A DNA stretch of 64,000 nucleotides from Sporosarcina sp. NCCP-2716 (GTDB taxonomy: Bacteria; Bacillota; Bacilli; Bacillales_A; Planococcaceae), in contig NZ_BRCF01000002.1 in assembly GCF_023707985.1 (NCBI RefSeq), positions 1 through 64,000 on the forward strand, read 5' to 3'. The translations under genes were made by a program, and so were the position numbers. Below are positions 34,802 through 43,701 of this stretch, in pieces. The notes under the pieces are model-generated. The model searched no databases and was not told where the DNA came from. It was given only the letters and a program-made list of their open reading frames with translations. The number at the start of each line of letters is the position of its first letter. Position 1 is the stretch's first letter.

Positions 34802-37189
34802 TCATTTCGCTTTCAGTGTCAGCACATGGCCATTCTGGATGGTTCCATCCGTGACGGTCGCATGGTAATCCCCGTTCACCCAGTCATCCGCCTGGTCGTG
34901 GAACCATTCCGACTTCAAATGGCCGCTCTGTCCCGGGCCGACGATATGGTAGGCTTTCGACAGATCATCGAGGTCTGCGACGAAGCGCCAGGAGGCTCCG
35001 TGATTGGCACTGCCGTCCGGTTTGAACGAAGCGGCCTGCACGGTGATGCCCGATCCGCCGACAGGCTGCCGCTCAGGATCGAGGAACTTCGCAAGCAGCG
35101 GTGACGCGCTGGAGAGCGGATGCGGGAAGACGAGCTGGTGGTAGTCCCCCCACTGCCACTTATCGGCTTTGTCGCCGTATTCCTCTTTCAGTCCGGCGAC
35201 CGTCTTTTCGAATGCATTGTACACCCATTGGTCGACTCCGCCATAATCCGCCACCCAGGACGGCGGATCGCCTTTATACGAATTGCGCAGGAACTGATCG
35301 GTCAGCTGCGGCTTGCCGGGCATGAAGGAATACACATCCGCCGGCATATCCGGGGCAAACATGAGATTCGGCAGTTCGTTCATCCACTTGTGGAAGATGA
35401 GCGGCTGCGCGGCATCCAAGGCATCGACCTGGTTCCACTCCTCCATCTGCTTGAGGAGGGAGGAATAATGATTCTTCCTGTCCAGTTTGCGGACGGAGGC
35501 GAGCATCTCCCCGAGGAACTCCCCGGCCTGCAGGTTCTTCTGGTCCATCTGCAGCGCCATCATGTCTTCCGCCGTGAAATCATCGCGCTCCCCCAGCACT
35601 TCGGCGATCCGCTCATAGCGGTACGGCTGCGCCCAGAACTTCGTGATGTGGTACGGATAGGAGCTGTCGACCACTTCGTTGTTCGCCGTGGCGACGAACC
35701 CCTCTTCCGGGTTGACGACTTTCGGCAGTTCATCATAAGGAATATAGCCGTCCCAGCCGTATTCGGATGAATTCCCGGGCACCGGAAGCTGTGCATCCCC
35801 TTTTTTGCGGATCGGGATCTTGCCGTTCGCTTTGTAGGCGATCGTGCCGTCTTTCGAAGCGAACACGAAATTCTGCGCAGGTGCGCTGAACGCTTCGAGC
35901 GCTTTCTCGAACGACGTCCAGTCCTTCGCCTTGTTCAGGTCCATGACCGCTTCGAGCTCGTTACTCGGCTCGAGTGCAGTCCACTGCATGGAGAACACAG
36001 CGCTTGGTTTTTCCTTTTCATAAATGATGTCGGTGATGACCGGTCCGTGGCGGGTGACGAGCACGTTGAACGGCACATCGTCCTCGCCTTTGACACGGAT
36101 CGTTTCGTCGCGCACTTCGGCCTGTTCCCATTCGCCGTCGTATTCGAACTGCGTCGGATCGTCTGGGTTCGGTGTTTCGATGTACAGGTCCTGTACGTCC
36201 GGCCCGACGTTCGTCACGCCCCAGGCAATTTCGTCGTTATGGCCGAGGATGATGCCCGGAATACCGGCGAAGATGACACCGCTGACGTTCTGCTCCGGCG
36301 AGGTCAAGTGGATCTGGTGCCAGACGGACGGCGTGCTGAGTCCGAGGTGCGGATCATCCGCCAGAAGCGGAGCGCCTGACTTCGTCTTGTCCCCGGAGAC
36401 GACCCAGTTGTTACTGCCGTTGAATTCATACGGCTGGGCGTCCGGATCGAACTGTCCCGCCACCGCGACGGGATTCGCCCGGTTCGCTTCCATGATGGAC
36501 TCGGCATTCTCCGGATAGGTGATGAACAGCTCCTTCGCTTTCTCCTCTGAGTATTCGTTGAGCGCCCAGTGACGCATCGCCTGCGGGGCCCATCTTCCGC
36601 CGAGGTCGTACGCCATGTATTTGCCGATCGTCAGTGAATCGGCCGGTGTCCATTCCTCGGGTTCATAGCCGAGCAGTTTGAACTCCGGTGACAATTTGCC
36701 ATTGCCTTTCACTTCCTTGATGAATGCATTGACGCCTTCCGCGTACCAGTCAAGAACATCCTTCGCCTCGTCACTGTACGTATCATACGATTTCTCAGCG
36801 GCGTCGCGGAGGCTGAATGTCCGGAACTGCTTGTCGGTGTCAATCGCCTTCGCGCCGACGACCTCTGCGAGACGCCCGCTTGCCTGCCGGCGTGCCAGAT
36901 CCATCTGGAACAGCCGATCCTGCGCGTGGACATAGCCCTGCGCGCGGTATAAATCGGCGTCGGATTGCGCCTCGATGTGCGGCACGCCGTTCTGGTCGCG
37001 CGTCACGGTGACATCGGCGTCGAGTATGGCGACGGCCGCCGTCCCCTCGATGACCGGCTTCGACTTGCCGATGTAAACGTTTACAAATAGGAGTGCAGCA
37101 GCGGCCAGCACGACGAGCGTGCCGAGCGTCCACAGCCCGATTTTCAGCGGGCGGCCCTTCCTTTTTCTATGTCTAGCCTGTTTGCCCAT
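34802..37189 (-). CDS. penicillin acylase family (Ntn) amidohydrolase
   Basis: A 795-aa member of the penicillin G acylase / acyl-homoserine lactone acylase family. A basic N-terminus and signal anchor helix (about 17-38) are followed by the alpha segment, a likely spacer and the beta segment. The predicted nucleophile, freed by self-cleavage, is Ser259 in NGSNNWVV, followed by the conserved ADDPHLGL. Asn and Arg site motifs occur later (NAFEKTV, GGVDQWVYN). It probably acts outside the membrane on an amide such as an N-acyl compound; the true substrate cannot be told. GGAGAAGG precedes the ATG. Confidence 0.88.
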   Translation of the reverse strand: MGKQARHRKRKGRPLKIGLWTLGTLVVLAAAALLFVNVYIGKSKPVIEGTAAVAILDADVTVTRDQNGVPHIEAQSDADLYRAQGYVHAQDRLFQMDLARRQASGRLAEVVGAKAIDTDKQFRTFSLRDAAEKSYDTYSDEAKDVLDWYAEGVNAFIKEVKGNGKLSPEFKLLGYEPEEWTPADSLTIGKYMAYDLGGRWAPQAMRHWALNEYSEEKAKELFITYPENAESIMEANRANPVAVAGQFDPDAQPYEFNGSNNWVVSGDKTKSGAPLLADDPHLGLSTPSVWHQIHLTSPEQNVSGVIFAGIPGIILGHNDEIAWGVTNVGPDVQDLYIETPNPDDPTQFEYDGEWEQAEVRDETIRVKGEDDVPFNVLVTRHGPVITDIIYEKEKPSAVFSMQWTALEPSNELEAVMDLNKAKDWTSFEKALEAFSAPAQNFVFASKDGTIAYKANGKIPIRKKGDAQLPVPGNSSEYGWDGYIPYDELPKVVNPEEGFVATANNEVVDSSYPYHITKFWAQPYRYERIAEVLGERDDFTAEDMMALQMDQKNLQAGEFLGEMLASVRKLDRKNHYSSLLKQMEEWNQVDALDAAQPLIFHKWMNELPNLMFAPDMPADVYSFMPGKPQLTDQFLRNSYKGDPPSWVADYGGVDQWVYNAFEKTVAGLKEEYGDKADKWQWGDYHQLVFPHPLSSASPLLAKFLDPERQPVGGSGITVQAASFKPDGSANHGASWRFVADLDDLSKAYHIVGPGQSGHLKSEWFHDQADDWVNGDYHATVTDGTIQNGHVLTLKAK

Positions 37190-37238
37190 TTCCTTCTCCC
37201 CTTTTTTGAAGCTTCTTCCGTATATATTCGCGATGGAT

Positions 37239-37269
37239 GAAGAAAATCCCTTTCTGTGGGAAAGGGATT
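37239..37269 (-). terminator. likely terminator of the mrp operon, beyond repeat array 2
   Basis: On the minus strand AATCCCTTTC pairs with GAAAGGGATT around a 5-nt loop, followed by TTCTTC. If used, array 2 lies inside the 3' untranslated region of the mrp transcript. Confidence 0.6.
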
Positions 37270-37280
37270 GGCTGGTGCGT

Positions 37281-37552
37281 GTTATGAGCGGTTTACCGGG
37301 GGTTATGAGCGCTTTCCGCGATTTAAGAGCGTTTTTCCAGTTTTATGAGCGCTTTTTGGGATTTATGAGCGTTTTTCGGAATTTATGAGCGCTTTTCACG
37401 TTTTATGAGCGTTTCCCGGGATTTATGAGCGCTTTCTGGAATTTATGAGCGTTTCCAGCGTTTTATGAGCGTTTCCCAGAATTTATGAGCGTTTCCAGCT
37501 GTTTATGAGCGTTTCTCACAATTCATGAGCGTTCCCCAACGTCCATCAGTGC
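37281..37552. repeat. tandem array of about fourteen 20-bp units (ATGAGCG core), array 2
   Basis: ATGAGCG cores stand at 37284, 37305, 37345, 37365, 37385, 37405, 37425, 37445, 37465, 37485, 37505 and 37525, with variants AAGAGCG at 37325 and ATCAGTG at 37545. After one 21-bp step the period is exactly 20 bp for the whole array. Flanks are TTT before and a pyrimidine run after, as in array 1, and the remaining bases vary. The last, degenerate unit covers the stop codon of mrpG (37546-37548). Confidence 0.95.
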
Positions 37553-37926
37553 TCCTCCGTCCCCCCATCCTCCACATTTCCATGCAGCACGTCGTGCAGT
37601 TCGTCCTCCACGGAGATGTCCGCGAGTTTGACGTTTGAGCGGTAGGCGGCGCGGATGATGAGGTGGCCGGCGACAGGGGCGGTCAGGAAGACGAACACGA
37701 TGCCGAGCAGCACGCGGACGCTGACGAAATGGTCGCGGAACAGGAAGTACAGGAAGACGCCGGTCAATGTCAGCAGGACGGACAGCGTGGAGCTTTTCGT
37801 CGCCGCGTGGGAGCGGGTGTAGACGTCCGGCAGCCGGATGAGGCCGAACACGCTGATGACGCTGAAGATGCTGCCGCACAGGATCAGCAGGGCGCCGATG
37901 AATTCACCGGTCTCGTTTCCGTTCAA
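37546..37926 (-). CDS. mrpG: Mrp antiporter subunit G
   Basis: A 126-aa membrane protein with three helices and the MnhG/PhaG signature (GLIRLPDVYTRSHAATKSSTLSVLLTL). It is the last of seven subunits of the hetero-oligomeric Na+/H+ antiporter. It overlaps mrpF by 23 bp. The acidic C-terminal tail (EDGGTEEH) ends at a TGA that coincides with the edge of repeat array 2. Confidence 0.93.
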   Translation of the reverse strand: MNGNETGEFIGALLILCGSIFSVISVFGLIRLPDVYTRSHAATKSSTLSVLLTLTGVFLYFLFRDHFVSVRVLLGIVFVFLTAPVAGHLIIRAAYRSNVKLADISVEDELHDVLHGNVEDGGTEEH

Positions 37927-38188
37927 CGATAACCCCCCTTTCGATGTATTTGGAGAAGGCGATCGTGCTGATGAACGACAGGATGCCGAGGATCAGGATC
38001 ACTTCCAGATACGCTTTCGTACCGTACAGGACGGATACCACACCGATCGTCGCGAGCAGGTTGACGCCGATCACGTCCATAGCGATGACCCGGTCCGGCA
38101 TCGACGGACCGATGATCATGCGCACCAGGGCGATGGCGATCGTGATGGCGAACAGGACGACGGAAACCGTCAGCATTGCAGAAATCAT
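37904..38188 (-). CDS. mrpF: Mrp antiporter subunit F
   Basis: A 94-aa protein with three membrane helices. MIIGPSMPDRVIAMDVIGVN is the typical MnhF/MrpF motif. It overlaps mrpE by 1 bp (38188) and mrpG by 23 bp, indicating tight translational coupling in the operon. Confidence 0.94.
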   Translation of the reverse strand: MISAMLTVSVVLFAITIAIALVRMIIGPSMPDRVIAMDVIGVNLLATIGVVSVLYGTKAYLEVILILGILSFISTIAFSKYIERGVIVERKRDR

Positions 38189-38670
38189 CAGCGGGTCACC
38201 TCCATGATGGCCTTCTCGAAATTCTTCAGCTGCTTGATGAGCCCTTCCCGCGACTCCTGGACGTCCATCGCGTGGATATAGAGCGCGTCACTGCCCGGTG
38301 TCACTTCCATTACGACGGACCCGGGTGTCAGCGTGAGCAGCATGGACAGCATCGTGATCTCCACATCGCTCCTCAGGACGGTCTCATATTTGAAGATACC
38401 CGGCTCGATCTTCAAACGGGGGCTCAGTATCTGGCCGAGGACGACGACGCTCGACTGCACCAATTCGCGGATGAAGATGAAGAGCAGCTTGAATGCGGAG
38501 TAGACGCGCCGCAAATAGAAGCGCGTCCCGAAGAAACGGTGCATGAAAAACAGGATCCCGATGCCGACGAAGAAGCCGGCAGCGAACGTGGACGCCCGCA
38601 GTTCGTCTTCGTCGATCAGCAGCATCCACAAAAAGGCGATGAATAAGTTCAGCAGCAGTTGTGCAGGCAT
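38188..38670 (-). CDS. mrpE: Mrp antiporter subunit E
   Basis: A 160-aa protein with two to three N-terminal helices and the MnhE domain (RVYSAFKLLFIFIRELVQSS, LTLTPGSVVMEV). GAGAGGAG lies upstream of the ATG. It is 24 bp from mrpD. Confidence 0.94.
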   Translation of the reverse strand: MPAQLLLNLFIAFLWMLLIDEDELRASTFAAGFFVGIGILFFMHRFFGTRFYLRRVYSAFKLLFIFIRELVQSSVVVLGQILSPRLKIEPGIFKYETVLRSDVEITMLSMLLTLTPGSVVMEVTPGSDALYIHAMDVQESREGLIKQLKNFEKAIMEVTR

Positions 38671-38694
38671 GGACTTCAGCTCCTCTCTTGAATA

Positions 38695-40191
38695 CTACCG
38701 ATCCGCCGTGCCGCCTGACCCGAGGACCGCCTCGATATATACGTTCGGGTCCGCGAGCCCTGCAGCCGCGTCATTCACGAACGGCGCAAGCCAGTCGGCG
38801 CCGATCCCGATGGCAAGTGTCAGCACTCCGAGTATTGCGACCGGCAGCAGCGTCCGCTTCCTGAGCGGCGTCTGCTCTTCCGGTCCGATGATCGACTCCC
38901 CCATGAAACAGTTCAGGAAAATGCGCAGCAGCGAATACAGGACAAACAGGCTCGACGCGAATGCGAGGGTCAGCAGGACATACATTTCTGCGCCGATCAG
39001 CCCTTCCCCGAGCAGCACTTTGCCGATGAACCCGCTGAACGGCGGAATGCCGGTCAGCGACAGCATGGCTGCGAAGAACAGCCAGCCGAGTGCCGGGTAA
39101 TTGCGCAGCAGGCCGCTCATCTCCCCGATTTTCGTCTTTCCGGTCAGAGTGATCATGAGGCCGCCCGCGAGGAACAGCATCGCCTTGACGACCATGTCAT
39201 GCAGCACGTAATAGATCGAGCCGGACAGCGCGGCTTCGTTCCCCGCGGCAAGCCCGACGAGGATGAAACCGACCGCGATGACGACATTATACGAGATGAT
39301 CTGCCGGATATCCCGGGACGACAGCGCACCGATGCTGCCGCCGATCAGCGTCAATCCCGCCATGACGGCGATGATCGAACCCGTCAGGCCGGGTGCACCT
39401 GTGAAGACCAGCGTGAACAGCCGGATCATCGCGTAGATGCCGACCTTTGTCAGCAGTGCGCCGAACAGCGCGGCTACCGCTGCCGGCGGAGCGCTGTAAG
39501 ATCCGGGCAGCCAGAAGTAGAGCAGCAGCCCCGCCTTCAGGCTGAAGACGATCAGGAAGATTAGGCTGATGACCGTCAGGATTGGGTCATGGCCGCTGTC
39601 AGCAACACGGACAGCCAAATGGGCCATGTTGAGCGTCCCGGCCGCTCCGTACAGATAGGCGATGCCGAGCAGGAAGAACCAGGAGGCGAGGACGTTGATC
39701 GTCACGTATGTAAAGGCTTCCTGCAGCTGAACCTTGCGCCCGCCAAGCACGAGCAGTGCGTACGATGCGAGCAGCATCACTTCGAAACAGACGAACAGGT
39801 TGAAAATGTCGCCTGTCAGGAACGAGCCGTTCACACCGGCAAGCAAAAACAGCATGAGCGGGTAGACATACATCTTCTCGAACCGTTCTCCGATCGTGGA
39901 AAACGCAAAAATCAGGATGAGTGCCGTCACTACGGAGGCTGCCGAAACGAGCAGCAGGGCGAACGAATCGCCGACGAACAGGATGCCGTACGGCGGTTCC
40001 CAGCCGCCGAAATCGAGTCTAACGATCCCTTCCGACTGGACACGCAGCAGCAGATAGATGCCCGCCGCAGCGGAACCGGCGGCTGCGAGGACACTCAGCA
40101 GGCGCTGGATCACCAGCGATTCGCGGAAGAAGATGAGCACGACAGCCGTCAGCAGCGGCACGAGAAGCGGCAGCACAAGCACGTTAGTCAT
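38695..40191 (-). CDS. mrpD: Mrp antiporter subunit D
   Basis: A 498-aa protein with about 14 helices, homologous to the NuoL/M/N antiporter-like subunits of complex I. Conserved features are the TM5 segment containing NLFVCFEVML and the TM7 lysine region around SLKAGLLLYFWLP. It overlaps mrpC by 8 bp. Confidence 0.95.
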   Translation of the reverse strand: MTNVLVLPLLVPLLTAVVLIFFRESLVIQRLLSVLAAAGSAAAGIYLLLRVQSEGIVRLDFGGWEPPYGILFVGDSFALLLVSAASVVTALILIFAFSTIGERFEKMYVYPLMLFLLAGVNGSFLTGDIFNLFVCFEVMLLASYALLVLGGRKVQLQEAFTYVTINVLASWFFLLGIAYLYGAAGTLNMAHLAVRVADSGHDPILTVISLIFLIVFSLKAGLLLYFWLPGSYSAPPAAVAALFGALLTKVGIYAMIRLFTLVFTGAPGLTGSIIAVMAGLTLIGGSIGALSSRDIRQIISYNVVIAVGFILVGLAAGNEAALSGSIYYVLHDMVVKAMLFLAGGLMITLTGKTKIGEMSGLLRNYPALGWLFFAAMLSLTGIPPFSGFIGKVLLGEGLIGAEMYVLLTLAFASSLFVLYSLLRIFLNCFMGESIIGPEEQTPLRKRTLLPVAILGVLTLAIGIGADWLAPFVNDAAAGLADPNVYIEAVLGSGGTADR

Positions 40192-40522
40192 CGAAATCCC
40201 TCCTCATGCTGTCCAGATTGTCCGCGCCGGTATCCCGGTAGATCCGGTACGCGAGCACGAGCAGGAAGGCGGTCACCGCGAAGCTGATGACGATCGCCGT
40301 CAGGATGAGCGCCTGCGGGAGCGCGTCGGAATAGACGGATCCTTCCTCCGAGATGAGCGGCGCGTTCCCTTCCTTCAGTCCGCCCATCGCCAGCAGCAGC
40401 AGATGGATCGCGTGGGACAGGATGGCCGAGCCTAAAATGATCCGCAGGAAATTGCGGGACAGCAGCAGATAGACGGCCACCATTACGAGAACGCCGACAA
40501 GCACGGTAATGATCGTCTCCAT
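40184..40522 (-). CDS. mrpC: Mrp antiporter subunit C
   Basis: A 112-aa NuoK-like protein with three helices. The pattern RIILGSAILSHAIHLLLL followed by ALPQALILTAIVISFA is diagnostic of MnhC/MrpC. It begins immediately after mrpB. Confidence 0.95.
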   Translation of the reverse strand: METIITVLVGVLVMVAVYLLLSRNFLRIILGSAILSHAIHLLLLAMGGLKEGNAPLISEEGSVYSDALPQALILTAIVISFAVTAFLLVLAYRIYRDTGADNLDSMRRDFDD

Positions 40523-40948
40523 CTAGTTCACATCCTCACTGATTGTCAAAAGTATCGTCACGACGACGCCGACGACGGTCAGCGCGACGCCCGCTTCGAA
40601 CAGTAATTCCATCGACAGCTCCGTCGCCCCGAAGATCGGCAGCTGGAATTCCCCTTTTTTCTGTGTCAGGAACATTTCATTGAACAGCATCGGGACCATA
40701 CTCCCGGCGATCGCGAGGAACACCCCGAGGCCCGCGATCTTCTTGAAATCGAACGGGATCCCTTTATGGACCGTTTCAATATCGTAGGTCATGTAAAGCA
40801 GCAGCAGCGCTGACGCAAGGACAAGGCCGCCGGAGAAACCGCCGCCCGGGTCGTGATGCCCGGAGATGAACAGCTCCACACCGAACGTCAGGATGATGAA
40901 CACGACGATCTTCGTGACCGTCTGCAGGATGACGTCGTTAATCTTCAT
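40523..40948 (-). CDS. mrpB: Mrp antiporter subunit B
   Basis: A 141-aa protein with four helices. FGVELFISGHHDPGGGFSGGLV is the MnhB signature. It overlaps mrpA by 11 bp. Confidence 0.95.
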   Translation of the reverse strand: MKINDVILQTVTKIVVFIILTFGVELFISGHHDPGGGFSGGLVLASALLLLYMTYDIETVHKGIPFDFKKIAGLGVFLAIAGSMVPMLFNEMFLTQKKGEFQLPIFGATELSMELLFEAGVALTVVGVVVTILLTISEDVN

Positions 40949-43337
40949 AATTACCGCCGCCTTTCCTGCTCTTCAGCTTGATAAGTGCATAGACGCCGAG
41001 ACCGCCGATGAGCAGCACGACGATTTCGAGCATTGTATCGAACGCCCGGAAGTCGCCGAGAATGGCATTGACGATATTGCCGCCGGACTGCTCCATCACA
41101 TCCGTGAAATAGGACGAAATCGGATCGAACAGCTGATTCCCCTGCACGATGAGCGCCATCACGATGACGAGCATCCCAGTGGCCGCAGCAATCGATGCAT
41201 TAATTACTTTCGTCCGCTTAGCTGTCCGTTCCTTCTTCCAATCGGGCAGGAATCGGAATGTCAGAAGGAACAACACGGTCGTGACCGTTTCAACGACGAT
41301 TTGCGTCAGCGCCAGATCCGGCGCGCGCAGGACGACGAACAGGAAGGCCACCGTGAAGCCGAGCACGCCGTTCAGCAGGATGGCGATGAGCCTGGATTTC
41401 GCGAACAGCACGGCAATGGCAGCCGTCATCATGACCGCGATGAGCACGTATTCATTCACCGTGATCGGCGCGTCCCCTGAAAAATTGAACGCCCGTTTCC
41501 AGATGAACGAAACACCGGCCGTCATGACGGCGATGAAGAACAGCAGGATGTAGACGAAATACCGGTGAAGGTGCCCCGTCATATACCGTTTCGTCAAGTG
41601 ACGGGAGTTGCCTTCCAGCTGTACGATCCACAAGTTATACAGCGTATCGATCCTCCAGCTGAACGGCGGAATTGTGTAGATCACCCGCCATTGCCTCAGG
41701 AAGATGTAGAGGACAGCACCGACTGCGATGATGCCGAGTGTCATCCAGAGGGCCGGGCTGAACCCGTGCCACGCCCGGATATGCGGCACGAGCTGCGAGG
41801 CGTCGCCGTACGCCGGGTAGATCGCGGCCATCGCCGGCTGGAGGACCCAGCGCCCGAGCACGTTCGGGAAGAAGAACAGGCCGACGATGAACAATCCGAG
41901 GATCGAAGGTGCGGCGAGCATTCCGAACTGCGGGTCATGCGCACCGCGGTCGACCCAGGCCGGCGTCTGCTGCTGGCGTCCGAAGAATGTCTGGAACACG
42001 ATGATCATGCAGTAGACGAATGTCAGGACACTCGCTATCCAGGCAGCAGCCGGAATCCACACGCCGATTCCCGGCAGTGACAGTTCCCGGACAGCGACGC
42101 TCGCCTCCAGAAACATCTCCTTACTCAGGAATCCATTGAACGGCGGCAGTCCCGCCATGGAGAAACTGCCGGCGAGCGCAATGCTGAACGTGATCGGCAT
42201 GAACACCGCCAGGCCGCCAAGACGGCGGATGTCTCGCGTCCCAAGCTCATGGTCGACGATCCCGATGATCATGAACAGCGCACCTTTGAACGTCGAGTGG
42301 TTGACAAGGTGGAAAAGTCCGGCGAACGCGGCCGCTGTGAAGACAGCCGTGTCGAGTCCCGGGATATCAAGCATGGCGGCAGAGCCCATGCCGAGCAGGC
42401 TCATGATGAGCCCAAGCTGGCTGACCGTCGAATACGCGAGAAGCGCCTTCAGATCGTTCTGCCGCACCGCATTGAACGAGCCCCACAGCAAAGTCAGCAG
42501 CCCGGTGAATGTCACGAGATAGAACCACAGTTCACTTCCGCCAAATAAAGGGATGAAGCGCGCGACCAGATAGATGCCCGCCTTCACCATCGTCGCTGAA
42601 TGCAAATACGCGCTGACCGGCGTCGGCGCTTCCATCGCATCCGGCAGCCAGATATGGAACGGGAACTGCGCGGATTTCGTGAAGGCACCGAGCAGGATCA
42701 GCAGCATCGCCGGGACGAAGAGTTCATGGGATGGCAGTGTCCCCGCCATGCCGATCATCGCCTGGATACTGAAAGTGCCCGTCATCGCATGCAGCATGAG
42801 GAAACCGATCAGCATACCGATCCCGCCCGTGACGGTTATGAGCATCGCTTTCTTCGCCCCGTCCCGCGAGCGTTTCCGCTGATGCCAGAATGCGATGAGC
42901 AGGAACGAGGAGACGCTCGTCAATTCCCAGAAGACGTACAGAACAAGGACGTTATCCGAGAAGACGACGCCTAGCATGGAACCCATGAACAGCAGCAGAT
43001 ACATATAGAAGCGGCCAAGCGCTTCCCGTTCGGAGAGATAGTAAGTCGAATAGATGACAACAAGTGTGCCGACCCCTGTGATCAGCAGGCCGAGGATCAT
43101 ACTGAGGCCGTCCAGATGGGTCGTGAAGTGGATGCCCGCGTCATTCAGCCAGCGGATCGTGAACGCTTCCGTCCCGCCCGCCGCAAGTTTAGGGATATGC
43201 AGGCAGAGCACTGTGAAGAGAATGAGCGGAATCGGCATGACCACCCATCCGATTTTCTTGCTATGTACGTATGTATACAAGGATGGAACGAAAAGAGACG
43301 CCGCAAAAGGCAGCAGGATGAGAAGCGGAATGATCAA
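40938..43337 (-). CDS. mrpA: Mrp antiporter subunit A, TTG start
   Basis: A 799-aa, roughly 20-helix protein of typical length: a NuoL-like N-terminal part (LYVFWELTSVSSFLLIAFWH, HSATMVKAGIYL, STFKGALFMI) fused to a C-terminal NuoJ-like/MbhD part (LTQIVVETVTTVLFLL). TTG 43337 has GGGGG 9 nt upstream. First gene of mrpABCDEFG, which exports Na+ in exchange for H+ and supports alkali and salt tolerance. It is divergent from the KdpD-like stress protein gene. Confidence 0.94.
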   Translation of the reverse strand: MIIPLLILLPFAASLFVPSLYTYVHSKKIGWVVMPIPLILFTVLCLHIPKLAAGGTEAFTIRWLNDAGIHFTTHLDGLSMILGLLITGVGTLVVIYSTYYLSEREALGRFYMYLLLFMGSMLGVVFSDNVLVLYVFWELTSVSSFLLIAFWHQRKRSRDGAKKAMLITVTGGIGMLIGFLMLHAMTGTFSIQAMIGMAGTLPSHELFVPAMLLILLGAFTKSAQFPFHIWLPDAMEAPTPVSAYLHSATMVKAGIYLVARFIPLFGGSELWFYLVTFTGLLTLLWGSFNAVRQNDLKALLAYSTVSQLGLIMSLLGMGSAAMLDIPGLDTAVFTAAAFAGLFHLVNHSTFKGALFMIIGIVDHELGTRDIRRLGGLAVFMPITFSIALAGSFSMAGLPPFNGFLSKEMFLEASVAVRELSLPGIGVWIPAAAWIASVLTFVYCMIIVFQTFFGRQQQTPAWVDRGAHDPQFGMLAAPSILGLFIVGLFFFPNVLGRWVLQPAMAAIYPAYGDASQLVPHIRAWHGFSPALWMTLGIIAVGAVLYIFLRQWRVIYTIPPFSWRIDTLYNLWIVQLEGNSRHLTKRYMTGHLHRYFVYILLFFIAVMTAGVSFIWKRAFNFSGDAPITVNEYVLIAVMMTAAIAVLFAKSRLIAILLNGVLGFTVAFLFVVLRAPDLALTQIVVETVTTVLFLLTFRFLPDWKKERTAKRTKVINASIAAATGMLVIVMALIVQGNQLFDPISSYFTDVMEQSGGNIVNAILGDFRAFDTMLEIVVLLIGGLGVYALIKLKSRKGGGNYED

Positions 43338-43701
43338 TACGTCGTACCCCCAATCATGAAAAAAGAACAGATACCATGTCTGCAGGGAGCTCCAGCGGGT
43401 CGGTCAGCGGTGAAAAAAGGCGGTTGTACAGCCGGGAATGCTGCGGGGAATGGGCAAAACCATGGGGAAATGCCCCAGACGGCTTGACGCAATTCAAAAA
43501 GCCGGCGATAATGAGTCCGACATGAGTGCCGGGCACCGTTTGAAAAAAACTGGATAGGCTCAGTGAAGCAGACTGTCCTGCGCTCACGCTAATTTTTCCG
43601 TGTCACTATAAAGTATACACAAAAGATGCAGCAACCGCACATGAATGGGCTGTCTGACCCGCTGTCCGGTTCTGTACTTCGATAGATGGAGGGGATATCC
43701 G
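43338..43701. other. 360-bp divergent intergenic region between mrpA and the USP gene
   Basis: This should hold both promoters, but I find no clean -35/-10 pair. A near-palindrome GTGCCGGGCAC stands at about 43526-43536, followed by CGTTTGAAAAAAA; GTGCC-GGCAC elements of this kind are scattered in Bacillales genomes as far as I recall. A 77-codon open frame across it on the minus strand has no ribosome binding site and no recognisable domain. Confidence 0.4.

Noticed and set aside
37119..37388. Open frame running through repeat array 2
   Set aside because: It merely reads the repeats, has no ribosome binding site, and the 20-bp unit is not a multiple of three, so the frame has no stable peptide repeat.
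43354..43587. 77-aa reading frame between mrpA and the USP gene
   Set aside because: No ribosome binding site, no domain, unusual composition, and it covers the presumed promoter region.
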